A DNA stretch of 64,000 nucleotides, taken from DASYAE01 sp036501535 (GTDB lineage: Bacteria; Actinomycetota; Actinomycetes; Streptomycetales; Catenulisporaceae). The position numbers were made by a program, and so were the translations under genes. Shown piece after piece: positions 1 to 8,823 of this stretch (within the stretch, counting starts at the first letter, position 1; each line of letters opens with the position of its first letter). The DNA lies in NCBI GenBank assembly GCA_036501535.1, contig DASYAE010000003.1:27704-91703 (forward strand), in the 5' to 3' direction. The notes beneath the pieces are model-generated. The model saw only the letters and a list, made by a program, of their open reading frames with translations. It had not been told where the DNA came from and searched no databases.

Positions 1-1
1 C

Positions 2-574
2 GCGCGCCGCAACCGTGCTCGCGTGCTCGAGGCCGCTGAGGCGGTCTTCGCGGCGAAGGGCACCGGCGCGTCGACCGAGGAGGTCGCGAAGGCCGCCGGA
101 GTCGGCGTGGGCACCGTCTTCCGGCACTTCCCGACCAAGCAGTCGCTGCTCGAGGCGGTCTTCCTGGAGCACCTGCGCGCCGTGGGCGACCAGGGCCGCG
201 CGCTCAGCGAGTCGAGGCCGCCCGGCGAGGCCTTCTACGACTTCTTCACCCTCGTGGTGAACCAGGCCTCGACGAAGAACGCCCTGGCCGACGCGCTGGA
301 GAGCACCGGCGTGGATCCGATGGCGACGGCGTCGGACTCGGCGCACCAGTTGGGCGTGCTGTTCGAGCAGATGCTCCGCGACGGGCAGCGGGCCGGCGCG
401 GTGCGCGACGACATCGGCGTGGCGGAGATCAAGACCCTGCTGATCGGCCTGGCGCGCGCGGCCGAGTCCCCGGTCGCGGACCCGGAGGCGGGCTCGGGTG
501 CCCTCTCCGTCGTGCTCGACGGCCTGCGGCCGCACGCCACGGCACGCGCGGAGGGAGAGCGTCCAAAACGTTGA
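2..574 (+). CDS. TetR/AcrR-family transcriptional regulator, 5' end cut by window
   Basis: The reading frame is open to the window edge and begins inside the N-terminal helix (ARRNRARVLEAAEAVFAAKG), so the true start lies upstream. The DNA-binding region is typical of TetR: the helix-turn-helix reads EEVAKAAGVGVGTVFRHF, followed by a helical ligand-binding domain to residue ~180. GTG at position 23 is in frame but lies within the first conserved helix, so it is unlikely to be the start. The stop codon lies inside the -35 hexamer of the next gene's promoter. The ligand is unknown. TetR proteins usually repress themselves and a neighbour; the partner may lie to the left of the window. Confidence 0.88.
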   Translation, partial: ARRNRARVLEAAEAVFAAKGTGASTEEVAKAAGVGVGTVFRHFPTKQSLLEAVFLEHLRAVGDQGRALSESRPPGEAFYDFFTLVVNQASTKNALADALESTGVDPMATASDSAHQLGVLFEQMLRDGQRAGAVRDDIGVAEIKTLLIGLARAAESPVADPEAGSGALSVVLDGLRPHATARAEGERPKR

Positions 575-600
575 CACTGTCATATGACAGTGTCATCATC
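571..600 (+). promoter_or_regulatory. Promoter overlapped by a 24-bp perfect palindrome upstream of the MerR-like gene
   Basis: Positions 572-595 form a perfect inverted repeat: TGACACTGTCA, then TA, then TGACAGTGTCA. A consensus TTGACA (571-576) is followed after 17 bp by CATCAT (594-599), a weak -10, and ATG starts at 606. That geometry suggests a leaderless transcript beginning at or next to the start codon. The palindrome fills the spacer, as expected for a MerR-family or TetR-family operator. The TetR gene's stop codon lies within it. Confidence 0.6.
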
Positions 601-605
601 GAGGC

Positions 606-1424
606 ATGGACGGTGCCGCGCAGTGGACCCTCGATGAACTCTCCGAGTTGGTCGCCGGTGCGCTGCGGGTGGACTACCACGGGCAGCCGAGCCGCCGGGT
701 GCGCGAGGTGCCGGATCGGCGGACGATCCGCTGGTACACGACGATCGGCCTGCTCGACCGGCCCGCGGCGATGCGGGGCCGCACGGCCCTGTACGGACGT
801 CGGCACCTGATTCAGCTCGTCGCGGTCAAGCGGCTCCAGGCCCAAGGGCGTTCGCTGGTCGACGTCCAGTCGGCGTTGGTGGGTGCCACTGACGCAGCGC
901 TCGAGGACATCGCCCGGATTCCGGTCGGCGCGGCCGAGAGCAACGGCTCGGCCGACGTGGCCGCGGAGGAGCCCGAAGCTGTCGGTTCGCAGGTCCCGGC
1001 CCCGTTGCCAACACCGGCCCAGGCTGTGGCACCGGCCCGCAGCACGCTGCGATTCTGGGCGGCGGGACCGGCGGCGCCCGGCGTTGAATGCGGCACCGAA
1101 GATGACACTGTCACCGTCGCGGCCGGCGGAGACGGAACGAACAGTGCGAGAACGGTGAAAAGCAGCGGAAGCGGCGAAAGCACCGACGACACAGAGATTA
1201 CCGAAAGCACTGAGAGCACCGGGGCCGCCGCTCTGCATCAGCCCACTGCGACCCCGGTCCCCGCGCTGCGGCTCGGCTCCGGCGTCGCGCTGCTGCTCGG
1301 CTCGGCCGGCCGGACGCCGACCGCCGAGGACGCTCGGCTGATCGGCGAGGCGGCCGGGCCGCTGCTCGACCTTTTGAACCGGCTCGGTCTCGACCTGCCG
1401 GGCCCCGGGAGGGAGATTCGATGA
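606..1424 (+). CDS. MerR-like transcriptional regulator
   Basis: This is a 272-residue protein with an N-terminal winged-helix segment of MerR type (DRRTIRWYTTIGLLDRPAAMRGRTALYGRRHLIQL in part, residues ~40-75) that places a start-side helix before the R-Y-Y/W-x-x-x-G-L motif. The middle (residues ~100-215) is low-complexity, rich in Ala, Pro, Glu, Ser and Thr. The C-terminal ~50 residues look folded (GVALLLGSAGRTPTAEDARL). No metal-binding cysteine cluster of the classic MerR sort is visible. The stop overlaps the start of the VIT/VWA gene (ATGA), so the two are translationally coupled and probably functionally linked. It probably binds the palindrome at its own promoter (inference). Confidence 0.75.
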   Translation: MDGAAQWTLDELSELVAGALRVDYHGQPSRRVREVPDRRTIRWYTTIGLLDRPAAMRGRTALYGRRHLIQLVAVKRLQAQGRSLVDVQSALVGATDAALEDIARIPVGAAESNGSADVAAEEPEAVGSQVPAPLPTPAQAVAPARSTLRFWAAGPAAPGVECGTEDDTVTVAAGGDGTNSARTVKSSGSGESTDDTEITESTESTGAAALHQPTATPVPALRLGSGVALLLGSAGRTPTAEDARLIGEAAGPLLDLLNRLGLDLPGPGREIR

Positions 1425-4087
1425 GCACGCCAGTACGAATCATGGACGCGGACGAACTCGCGCATTTCACCGGGACCGTCCCGCAGCCGGCCGGAACCCC
1501 GGCAGGCGCCGCCGGAATCGCCGTCGCCGACCCGGACACGGGGCTCGGCGCGCTCTCGACCGAGCGCGGCAACCTTCCGCTCGAGGCGATCGACCTGCGC
1601 GCCGCGGTCAGCGGCCTGGCGGTCGCGACCGACCTGGCCCAGACCTTCCGCAACCCCTACGGGGAGCCGCTGGAGGCCACGTACGTCTTCCCCCTCCCGG
1701 ACCGCGCCGCGGTGACGGCGCTGCGGATGGAGGCCGACGGCCGCGTCATCGAGGGCATACTCAAGGAGCGCGGCGAGGCGCGCGCCGACTACGACCGCGC
1801 GGTCGCGGAGGGCCGGCGCGCGTCGATCGCCGAACAGGAGCGCTCGGACGTGTTCACGCTCCGGGTCGGCAACATCATGCCGGGGGAGCGCGTCGTCGTG
1901 CGGCTCTCGCTGGCCGGGCTGCTGCCCTTCGAGGACGGCGCCGCGACCTTCCGGTTCCCGCTCGTCCTCGCTCCGCGCTACATCCCCGGCGCGGCGCTGC
2001 CCGGCAGCCAGGTCGGCGACGGCACCGCTGCGGACACCGACGCCGTGCCCGACGCCTCGCGGATCTCCCCGCCGGTGCTGCTGCCCGGTTTCCCGAGCCC
2101 GGTGCGGCTCTCCGCAGAAGTCGACATCGACCCGGCCGGGATGCCGGTGCCCGAGGTCCGCTCCAGCCTGCACTCAGTGCTCGTAGACCGGGCGGACGCG
2201 CCCGAAGGCGGCCTGCGCGTGCGCATGGTCCCCGGCGAGCGCGCGGACTGCGACTTCGTCCTGCGGCTCGGATTCGGCTCGCCGGACGTGGTGACGACGT
2301 CGCTGGCCGTCCGCATGGACCCGCACGAGAACAAGGACAAGGACGAGGACGAGGACGAAGACGCCTCGCCCGAAGCCGCCGCGTCGCAGGGCACGTTCGC
2401 GCTCACCATCGTCCCGCCGACCGGCACCGGGCCGGGCCGGCCGAAGGACGTGGCGCTGCTGCTGGACCGCTCCGGCAGCATGAGCGGCTGGAAGATCGTG
2501 GCCGCCCGCCGCGCCGCGGCCCGGATCATCGACTCGCTCGCACCCGCCGACCGTTTCTCCGTCTGGACCTTCGACCACGCCATCCAGCGGCCGGAGAACC
2601 TGCCCACCGGGCTCGTGCCGGCCGGCGACCGGTTCCGGTTCCGCGCCGTCGAGCATCTCGCCTCGGTCGACGCGGGCGGCGGCACCGAGATACTCGAGCC
2701 GCTGCGTCAGGCCCTCGACCTGCTCGTCAACGCGCCGCAGCCGCTCGACGCGGACGCCGCGGACGGCCCGCGCGACCGAGTCCTGGTGCTGGTGACGGAC
2801 GGCCAGGTTGGCAACGAGGACCAGATCCTGCGCTCCCTCGCGCCCAAGCTCGGGGAGGTGCGGGTACACACCGTCGGCGTCGACACAGCGGTGCACGAGG
2901 GCTTCCTGCGCAGCCTCGCGGTGCTCGGCGGCGGCCGCTGCGAGCTGGTCGAGTCCGAGGACCGGCTCGACGAGGCCATGCGCGCCATCCACCACCGGAT
3001 CGCCACGCCGCTGGTCAGCGGGCTGCGCATCGATGACCGCGGCCTCGGCGTCGACCTGGCCTCGCTCAGCCCGGCCCGGCTGCCCGACCTGTTCGCCGGC
3101 GCCCCGGTCGTGATCACCGGGCGGCTGCGCGGCGCGGGCCAAGGCAGCGTGGAGGTGACCGGGCTCGCCGTCGACGGCTCGGCCTGGCAGCGCACGATCG
3201 CGGCCGTGCCCGGCGACAACGCGGGCCTCGCCGCGCTGTGGGCCCGCAACCGGATCAGGGATCTGGAGGACCGCTACGCCGCCGGCCGCGGCCACGCGAC
3301 CGCGGTGGAGCGCGAGATCACCGAGACCTCGCTGCGATTCAACGTCCTGTGCCGGTTCACCGCCTTCGCCGCCGTCGACGAGCGCGTGGTGAACGAAGGC
3401 GGGGCGATGCGCCGCGTGGTCCAGCCGGTCGAGTCGCCGCGCGGTTGGGCGATGTTCAGTGAATCCGCCGAGGAGTCCACAAGGCACTTCACCGCACCGG
3501 CCGTCGGTGCCGCGGCTCCCATGATGGCCATGGCGCCGCTGATGGAGGCGCCTCCCGACGGCGCCATGCCGACGGCCGCACCGGAGCCGCCCGCTGCACC
3601 TCTGCCGCAGGCCGCGAGCGGGGTGGGGTTCGCCAAGCGGCGCAGCGTCGGGGCGGCCGCCCTTGGCGGCCCGCTTGCGCGCGAGCGCGGCGAGATGGCT
3701 CCGCGGGCCCCGATGCCGGCGATGCTGCCGCCGCTTCCGTCCGACGTGCGGCGGTTCGCCGTCGAGGCACGACTGAAGCTGCGTCAGCTCGCCGATCGGC
3801 CGCTGCCGGAGCGGGCGGAGTACCTGCGCACGCTCAGCGCCGAGATCCGGCAGCGGCTGGCGGCCCTGAGCACCGCCGCGATCGACATGTTCGGGCCCTG
3901 GGTTCACATCCTGCGCAGCCTGGAAGGCGAACTCGCCGCGGTGCCGGCTGCCGACGCCGTGGCGCTGCAGCGGCTGTGGCTGCGGGCGATCGACCTGTTC
4001 GACGCGATGGCCGGCGGCGAGGAGCCGGCGCAGCCGCAGCCCGCGGAACAGGGGCGCCGCGGCACGGCGTTCTGGAAGCGCGGGTAG
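1421..4087 (+). CDS. VIT and von Willebrand factor type A domain protein
   Basis: This 888-residue protein has the architecture of inter-alpha-trypsin-inhibitor-like bacterial proteins. A VIT domain spans roughly residues 45-175 (QTFRNPYGEPLEATYVFPLP). It is followed by an acidic stretch near residue 305 and a VWA domain from ~343 with an intact metal-ion-dependent adhesion motif (LLLDRSGSMSG, DxSxS). The C-terminal third contains a Met/Ala/Pro-rich linker and a helical end. I see no signal peptide or membrane segment, so it is probably cytoplasmic. The family mediates protein-protein contacts; no catalytic role is evident. It overlaps the upstream MerR-like gene by 4 bp, suggesting co-expression in response to that regulator's signal. 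Confidence 0.88.
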   Translation: MSTPVRIMDADELAHFTGTVPQPAGTPAGAAGIAVADPDTGLGALSTERGNLPLEAIDLRAAVSGLAVATDLAQTFRNPYGEPLEATYVFPLPDRAAVTALRMEADGRVIEGILKERGEARADYDRAVAEGRRASIAEQERSDVFTLRVGNIMPGERVVVRLSLAGLLPFEDGAATFRFPLVLAPRYIPGAALPGSQVGDGTAADTDAVPDASRISPPVLLPGFPSPVRLSAEVDIDPAGMPVPEVRSSLHSVLVDRADAPEGGLRVRMVPGERADCDFVLRLGFGSPDVVTTSLAVRMDPHENKDKDEDEDEDASPEAAASQGTFALTIVPPTGTGPGRPKDVALLLDRSGSMSGWKIVAARRAAARIIDSLAPADRFSVWTFDHAIQRPENLPTGLVPAGDRFRFRAVEHLASVDAGGGTEILEPLRQALDLLVNAPQPLDADAADGPRDRVLVLVTDGQVGNEDQILRSLAPKLGEVRVHTVGVDTAVHEGFLRSLAVLGGGRCELVESEDRLDEAMRAIHHRIATPLVSGLRIDDRGLGVDLASLSPARLPDLFAGAPVVITGRLRGAGQGSVEVTGLAVDGSAWQRTIAAVPGDNAGLAALWARNRIRDLEDRYAAGRGHATAVEREITETSLRFNVLCRFTAFAAVDERVVNEGGAMRRVVQPVESPRGWAMFSESAEESTRHFTAPAVGAAAPMMAMAPLMEAPPDGAMPTAAPEPPAAPLPQAASGVGFAKRRSVGAAALGGPLARERGEMAPRAPMPAMLPPLPSDVRRFAVEARLKLRQLADRPLPERAEYLRTLSAEIRQRLAALSTAAIDMFGPWVHILRSLEGELAAVPAADAVALQRLWLRAIDLFDAMAGGEEPAQPQPAEQGRRGTAFWKRG

Positions 4088-4118
4088 GCAGGAAGCGAAT
4101 TTCCTTCAAAGCACGCAG

Positions 4119-4148
4119 CGCGGCGGCGGACTCTCGTCCGCCGCCGCG
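4119..4148. terminator. Bidirectional hairpin terminator between convergent genes
   Basis: A perfect 13-bp stem (CGCGGCGGCGGAC, 4119-4131) with a TCTC loop and its complement (4136-4148) lies between the VIT/VWA stop and the GH92 stop. It can serve both transcripts. No long T-run is present, as is common in actinomycetes. Confidence 0.75.
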
Positions 4149-4183
4149 CCGGTTCTCGCTGCTGTGTTAGTTAGACCGGACTG

Positions 4184-7100
4184 CTAGGGCAGCGTCCAGT
4201 TCTGCGCGTTGGTGTTGTTGCAGGTGTAGATCTGCAGCTGCGTGCCCTCGGTGGTGCTCGACCCCGGATCGTCCAGGCACAGGCCGGACTGCGGGTTGAC
4301 CAGCGAGCCGTTCGCGCCGGACTCCCACTGCTGGGCGCCGGTGCCGTTGCAGGCGTAGTACTGCACCAGCGTGCCGCTGGTCGTGCCGCCGCCGTTGACG
4401 TCGAGGCAGCCGCCGAGCACCTGGAGCGTGCCGTTGCTCTCCACGGTCCAGTTCTGCGCGCCGGTCTGGTTGCAGTCCCAGATCTGGACCTTGTTGCCGT
4501 TGGTCGTCGCGCTGTTGCTGTCGTCCACGCACAGGGCGGAGGAGACGCCTGAGACGATCGGACCGGTCGGGGCCGCCGTCGAGGACGAGTTGGTGAATCC
4601 GATGGCGAAGATGTGCAGGGCGCCCGCGCTGGCGTTCGACGGGAGCCGCACGCTGCTGACGGTCTTGCCGGACTCGAGCGCCGCCGGGGCGGTGGCGAAC
4701 GCGTACGTCTTCACCGAGTCCGATGAGGCGCCCGCCTGGTTGCGGTAGGCGCTGGAGACCGCGGTCGTGTTGCCCGAGCTCGCCGAGGCGCTGCCGCCGT
4801 TGAGTGTCCAGTCCGACAGCGTGATCGAGACGTTCTGGGTCGTGCCGTCGGTGTAGGTGACGGTGGCCGTGCCGGTGGACGGTCCGTTGGTGGCGGAGCC
4901 GAGGAACGAGATCGACCCGGTGCCCGAGACCTTCACGCTCTGGCCGTTCGCGTCGTAGTTGTCCGCCGATCCGGCCGCCGGGCTCGGCCAGGTGAAGCTC
5001 ACCCCGCCGGCGGAGACCGTCGAGCCCGGATTCACCCCGGCGTTCGACAGGGCGGTGGCCGAGTAGCTGAAGCCGTCGCCGTCGAAGTCCGCTGCGGACG
5101 AGCTCGAGTCGTTGGACACGCCGATGTCGGTGTAGGTCGGCGAGCCCGCGTAGGACGGCGGGGCGGACGACGCGGACGAGGCCCACGAGGTGTCCGCCGC
5201 GGTGCCCAGCGTGTAGCCGAGCATGCCGCCGCTGGTCAGCGCCCCGGACGGGGCGTAGGCGTTGTTCCAGGAGGAGCCGTTCCAGGTGGCCGACTGCACG
5301 TACGGGGCGTTGTCCGCCGCGCCGCTCCCGTTGACCGTCAGGGTGTTGCCGCTGGGCAGGGTGATGATCTCCTGGGTGAACATCGGCGAGCCGAGCGCGA
5401 GGTTCGCGGTGCCCGGTGTCTCCGGGTACATGCCGAGCGCCGACCACACGTACCAGGAGCTCATCTCGCCCAGGTCGTCGTTGCCGGCCAGGCCGCCGGC
5501 CGCGTCGGTCCAGATCTGGTCCTGCACCTCGCGCACGATCTTCTGGGCCTGGTACGGCTGGCCCACGTAGTCGTACTCCCAGGGGATCTCCAGGCTCGGC
5601 TCGTTGGACAGGTCCATGTAGCCGTTCTGGCCGGTCAGCTGGGAGGTGACGGTGTTCAGGTAGGAGGTCAGCGCCGAGTCGCCGCCCATCGCGTTCGCCA
5701 GGCCCTGGACGTTGAACGGGACCATCGGCGTGTACTGGTACGAGTCGCCCTCGACGAAGTTCGTGCCCGACGACGCGGAGAATCCGGACTCGAACGGGCC
5801 GTTCTCGCCGCGCGGCACGATGTAGCCGTTGGAGAAGTCGAACTCGTTCTGCCAGTCCTGCGCCCGGTTGGCGAAGGTCGTCTGGTCGGCGGTGTTGCCC
5901 AGCGCGCCGGCGAACGCCGAGATGGCGAAGTCGGCGCTGTCGTACTCCAGCGTCGTGGAGGCCGGGCCGTAGTAGTTGCAGCAGCCGTAGCTGCCGTCGT
6001 CGGGCAGATATCCGAGCTGCTCGAGGTAGTTCAGGCCGGGGCGCACGTTGTTCGTGTTGGTCGCCTCGGCGACCATGTCGGTCAGCGCGGCCGAGGTGTT
6101 GAAGTTCGTCGCGCCGAACGCGTAGTACTCGGCCAGGATCGAGTCCGCCGGGTCGCCGACCATGACGTAGGTCTCGCCGTTGTCCTCGTTCCACTTGGGG
6201 AACATACCGGTCTGCGCGTAGTCGTCCACGATCGACTCGGCGGTGTCGGAGGCGACCGAGGGATCGATCAGCGCCTCGAGCTGGGCCTGGGAGCGGTAGA
6301 TGTCCCAGCCCGAATAGTTGCCGTAGACGGCGCTGTGGCCCGAGTCGACGGTCTGCACGCTGCCGTTGAAGCCCGGGTACTGGCCGTTGACGTCGCTGAT
6401 CACGTTCGGGTGCAGCAGGGAGTGGTACAGCGCGGTGTAGAACACGGTCTGCTGGGCCGAGGTGCCGCCGGCGATCTGGACCTTGCCGAGCAGCGAGTTC
6501 CAGGCGCTCTGGGCCGCGCTCTGGGTGGACGAGAAGTTCCAGTTCGGGTTCTCGGTGGTGCGGTTGCTCACCGCGTTGGCGACGGAGACGTAGGAGACGC
6601 CGATCTTGGCCTGCACGACGGCGTTGCTCGTGGTGTTGAAGGTGACGTAGCCGTCGTTGGCCGAGACCTGCGGCGTGGCGTTCGGCGTGGCCTGCGGGAC
6701 GGCGCCGTGCAGCGTCGGCTTGTTCACCGGCTCGGTCGCGTTCGGCGAGGCGGTCTTGGCCGCGGGCTTGGTGGTGTTGGCGACCGCCTGCGTGCCGTCG
6801 GTGCTGAACGACTGGCTGAAGACCATGTCGAAGTAGAGCGTGTACTTGTTGGTGGCGCCGCAGAAGCTGCCGCTGGTGACCTGGCCGCTGACCTCGGTGT
6901 TGCTGACGACGTTGAACTGCTCGCCGCTGTCGCCGTTCTGGCTGCCGTTCAGCTTGAAGATCAGGTTGGCCTGGGTGGTCGACGGGAAGGTGAACTGGGC
7001 CATCCCGCTGCGCGTGGTGGTGGTCAGCTGCGTGGTGACGCCGTTGCTGGTGGTCACCGAGTAGTAGCCGGGGCTGGCGCTCTCGTTGGAGTGCGAGAAG

Positions 7101-7480
7101 GAGTCGGTGGCGCCGGTGTTGACCGAGCCGACGGTCGGCAGGATCGGGACGTCGCCCTCCGCGCCGCAGCCGGGGCCGGACAGGTGGTCGAGGCTGAAAC
7201 CGGTGATGGAGGAGTCGCTGTAGGCGTAGCCACCGCCGTCCGGGCGGGAGGGCGTGTCAGGGCTCCACTGCACCATCCCGAACGGGCTGTCCGCGCCCGG
7301 GAAGTCGTTGGCGTTGTTGGCGGTGCCGATGAACGGGTTCACCAGCGAGGCGGGGTTGCTGACCAGGGCCGCGGGAGCGGCCGCGTGGGCGGCCGGCGCG
7401 GACGCGGTCAGGGCCGCCGCCGTGGCGACGGCCGCCAGGACCGCGAGGCGCGGCCTGGCGATGGCTGTGGGTATGGCCAT
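4184..7480 (-). CDS. Secreted GH92 alpha-mannosidase with C-terminal ricin-type lectin
   Basis: This 1098-residue exo-acting alpha-1,2-mannosidase-family enzyme trims mannose from fungal or plant glycans. The start at 7480 is chosen because AAAGGA lies ~11 nt upstream and a clear signal peptide follows (ends near AHA, residue ~34). The N-terminal beta-sandwich begins VNPFIGTANNANDFPGA; the catalytic (alpha/alpha)6 part carries FVEGDSYQYTPMVPFNVQGL and DDLGEMSSWYVWSALGMYP, both GH92 hallmarks. Residues ~783-960 form an accessory module often seen on actinobacterial glycosidases, and ~970-1098 are three QxW ricin-B repeats (CBM13). It lies downstream of a sugar ABC importer on the same strand, suggesting the importer takes up its products; a strong hairpin separates them, so it probably has its own promoter. 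Confidence 0.93.
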   Translation of the reverse strand: MAIPTAIARPRLAVLAAVATAAALTASAPAAHAAAPAALVSNPASLVNPFIGTANNANDFPGADSPFGMVQWSPDTPSRPDGGGYAYSDSSITGFSLDHLSGPGCGAEGDVPILPTVGSVNTGATDSFSHSNESASPGYYSVTTSNGVTTQLTTTTRSGMAQFTFPSTTQANLIFKLNGSQNGDSGEQFNVVSNTEVSGQVTSGSFCGATNKYTLYFDMVFSQSFSTDGTQAVANTTKPAAKTASPNATEPVNKPTLHGAVPQATPNATPQVSANDGYVTFNTTSNAVVQAKIGVSYVSVANAVSNRTTENPNWNFSSTQSAAQSAWNSLLGKVQIAGGTSAQQTVFYTALYHSLLHPNVISDVNGQYPGFNGSVQTVDSGHSAVYGNYSGWDIYRSQAQLEALIDPSVASDTAESIVDDYAQTGMFPKWNEDNGETYVMVGDPADSILAEYYAFGATNFNTSAALTDMVAEATNTNNVRPGLNYLEQLGYLPDDGSYGCCNYYGPASTTLEYDSADFAISAFAGALGNTADQTTFANRAQDWQNEFDFSNGYIVPRGENGPFESGFSASSGTNFVEGDSYQYTPMVPFNVQGLANAMGGDSALTSYLNTVTSQLTGQNGYMDLSNEPSLEIPWEYDYVGQPYQAQKIVREVQDQIWTDAAGGLAGNDDLGEMSSWYVWSALGMYPETPGTANLALGSPMFTQEIITLPSGNTLTVNGSGAADNAPYVQSATWNGSSWNNAYAPSGALTSGGMLGYTLGTAADTSWASSASSAPPSYAGSPTYTDIGVSNDSSSSAADFDGDGFSYSATALSNAGVNPGSTVSAGGVSFTWPSPAAGSADNYDANGQSVKVSGTGSISFLGSATNGPSTGTATVTYTDGTTQNVSITLSDWTLNGGSASASSGNTTAVSSAYRNQAGASSDSVKTYAFATAPAALESGKTVSSVRLPSNASAGALHIFAIGFTNSSSTAAPTGPIVSGVSSALCVDDSNSATTNGNKVQIWDCNQTGAQNWTVESNGTLQVLGGCLDVNGGGTTSGTLVQYYACNGTGAQQWESGANGSLVNPQSGLCLDDPGSSTTEGTQLQIYTCNNTNAQNWTLP

Positions 7481-7687
7481 GTTGTGTAAGGGTCCTTTGA
7501 GGCGGGGGTCCGGGGACGGACCTGTGAGCGCTGAAAGGCACACGTGCCGGGATGTCCGGGGACGCCGGGGCGTCCGACGGGCTCCGGTGGCCGGGCGGCG
7601 CCGCGCCCTCGGACGCCGGGTGGGCGTCCGCCGCGTTGGGTGGAGGACCGTTGGAACGGGGACAGGGTATTCAGTTGTGGTGCGCGA

Positions 7688-7722
7688 CCCGCGCGGACCG
7701 GCCGGCGGCCGGTCCGCGCGGG
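7688..7722 (-). terminator. Strong hairpin terminator after the sugar ABC operon
   Basis: A near-perfect inverted repeat has 17-nt arms (beginning CCCGCGCGGACCGGCC) around a single central base, so the practical loop is about 3 nt. It lies ~50 nt after the stop of the substrate-binding protein and ~200 nt before the GH92 start. The rest of the 292-bp gap (7481-7772) shows the GH92 ribosome site and no further gene that I can support. Confidence 0.75.
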
Positions 7723-7772
7723 ATGCCTGTGGGCCCGGCGGATCAGGGGTCAGAGGCCGGGGGACCGGGCGG

Positions 7773-8762
7773 TCAGGAGGAGCAGCTCGACTCGTAGATG
7801 TAGGGCTTGACGTTCGCGTCGTTCATGTTGGCCGTGGTGATCGCCACCAGCGGGGTCAGGATGTTGGCGGTGACCGTCTTGCCGTCCAGCGCGTCGACCG
7901 CCTGCTCCACCGCGTCCTTGCCCTCGACGGCCGGGGCCTGGGCGATGGCGAGCTGGATGGTGCCGTTCTGCAGCATGGTCATCTGGGCCGGGTCGGCGTC
8001 GAAGGTGGCGACCTTCACCTTGCCGGACTCGTGGGTGGCCTGGATCGCGGTGGCCGCGCCCTCGGCGGTGACCACGTTCGCCGCGAACACGCCGGCCAGG
8101 TCAGGATTGCCGGCCACGTCGCCCTCGATGTCCGAGGTGGCGATCGCGGTCGTGTCGGTGTCATCGTACTGCGTCGAGAGAAGCTTGACGTTCGGGTACT
8201 TCGACTGCATTTCCTGGGTGAAGCCCTGCACCCGAGCGTCGGTGGTCGAGGTGCCCGACTTCACGGTGACCACCGCGACGGTGCCCTTGCCGCCGATCTG
8301 GCCGGCGAGCTGGTCCGCGGCGAGCTTGCCGCCCTGGGCGTTGTCCGAGGTGATCCGGGAGACGCCGAGCGAACCGTCACTGGACGAGGTGTCCACGAAC
8401 ACGATCTTGGTGCCGTTGTTCTGCACCCGCTCGAGGTCGCTGTCCAGCGCGGTGGAGTCGGTCGGCGCGACCAGCAGCGCGTCCGGCTTGGTCGCGATCG
8501 CCGCGTCGATCAGCGGCTTCTGCTCCGGCACGGTGAAGTCGGCCGGGCCGGTGACGGTCAGCTTGACCCCGAGCGCGGCGGCCTCCTGCTCGGCGCCGCA
8601 CTCCATGGTCACGTAGAAGTTGTCGCTCTTGGTGCCGACTATCAGCTCAAGGCTCTTCGTCCCGCCGGACGAGGAACTGCTGGAGCAGCCGGCCGTGGCC
8701 GCGGCGACGAGGGAGACGACGGCCGCGGCGCTGAACAGGGCCGAGGGTGTGCGGCGGTGCAT
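7773..8762 (-). CDS. Sugar ABC transporter substrate-binding lipoprotein
   Basis: This is a 329-residue periplasmic-binding-protein-like lipoprotein of the ribose/xylose class (Peripla_BP_4). A lipobox-type signal (VAAATAGC, Cys ~25) is followed by a Ser-rich tether and two alpha/beta lobes. Lobe motifs include PDALLVAPTDSTAL and the late VATFDADPAQ hinge segment. A strong AAGGAGGAG ribosome site lies just upstream of ATG. It is the last gene of a three-gene importer (ATPase, permease, binding protein), an unusual order because binding proteins often come first. The substrate is not readable from sequence; the neighbouring GH92 gene points to mannose or mannosides. Confidence 0.93.
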   Translation of the reverse strand: MHRRTPSALFSAAAVVSLVAAATAGCSSSSSSGGTKSLELIVGTKSDNFYVTMECGAEQEAAALGVKLTVTGPADFTVPEQKPLIDAAIATKPDALLVAPTDSTALDSDLERVQNNGTKIVFVDTSSSDGSLGVSRITSDNAQGGKLAADQLAGQIGGKGTVAVVTVKSGTSTTDARVQGFTQEMQSKYPNVKLLSTQYDDTDTTAIATSDIEGDVAGNPDLAGVFAANVVTAEGAATAIQATHESGKVKVATFDADPAQMTMLQNGTIQLAIAQAPAVEGKDAVEQAVDALDGKTVTANILTPLVAITTANMNDANVKPYIYESSCSS

Positions 8763-8823
8763 GGGCTCCTCCTTGCGGAACTGGCGCGGCCACCTCGTTG
8801 TGGCGCGCCGATCTCGGGCCTCG

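Noticed and set aside
2174..3907. A 577-residue open frame on the minus strand
   Set aside because: It is antisense to the VIT/VWA gene and has low-complexity Arg/Gly/Ala composition without family motifs.
4167..6194. A 675-residue open frame on the minus strand
   Set aside because: It is another frame of the GH92 gene, with Arg/Gly-rich artefact composition.
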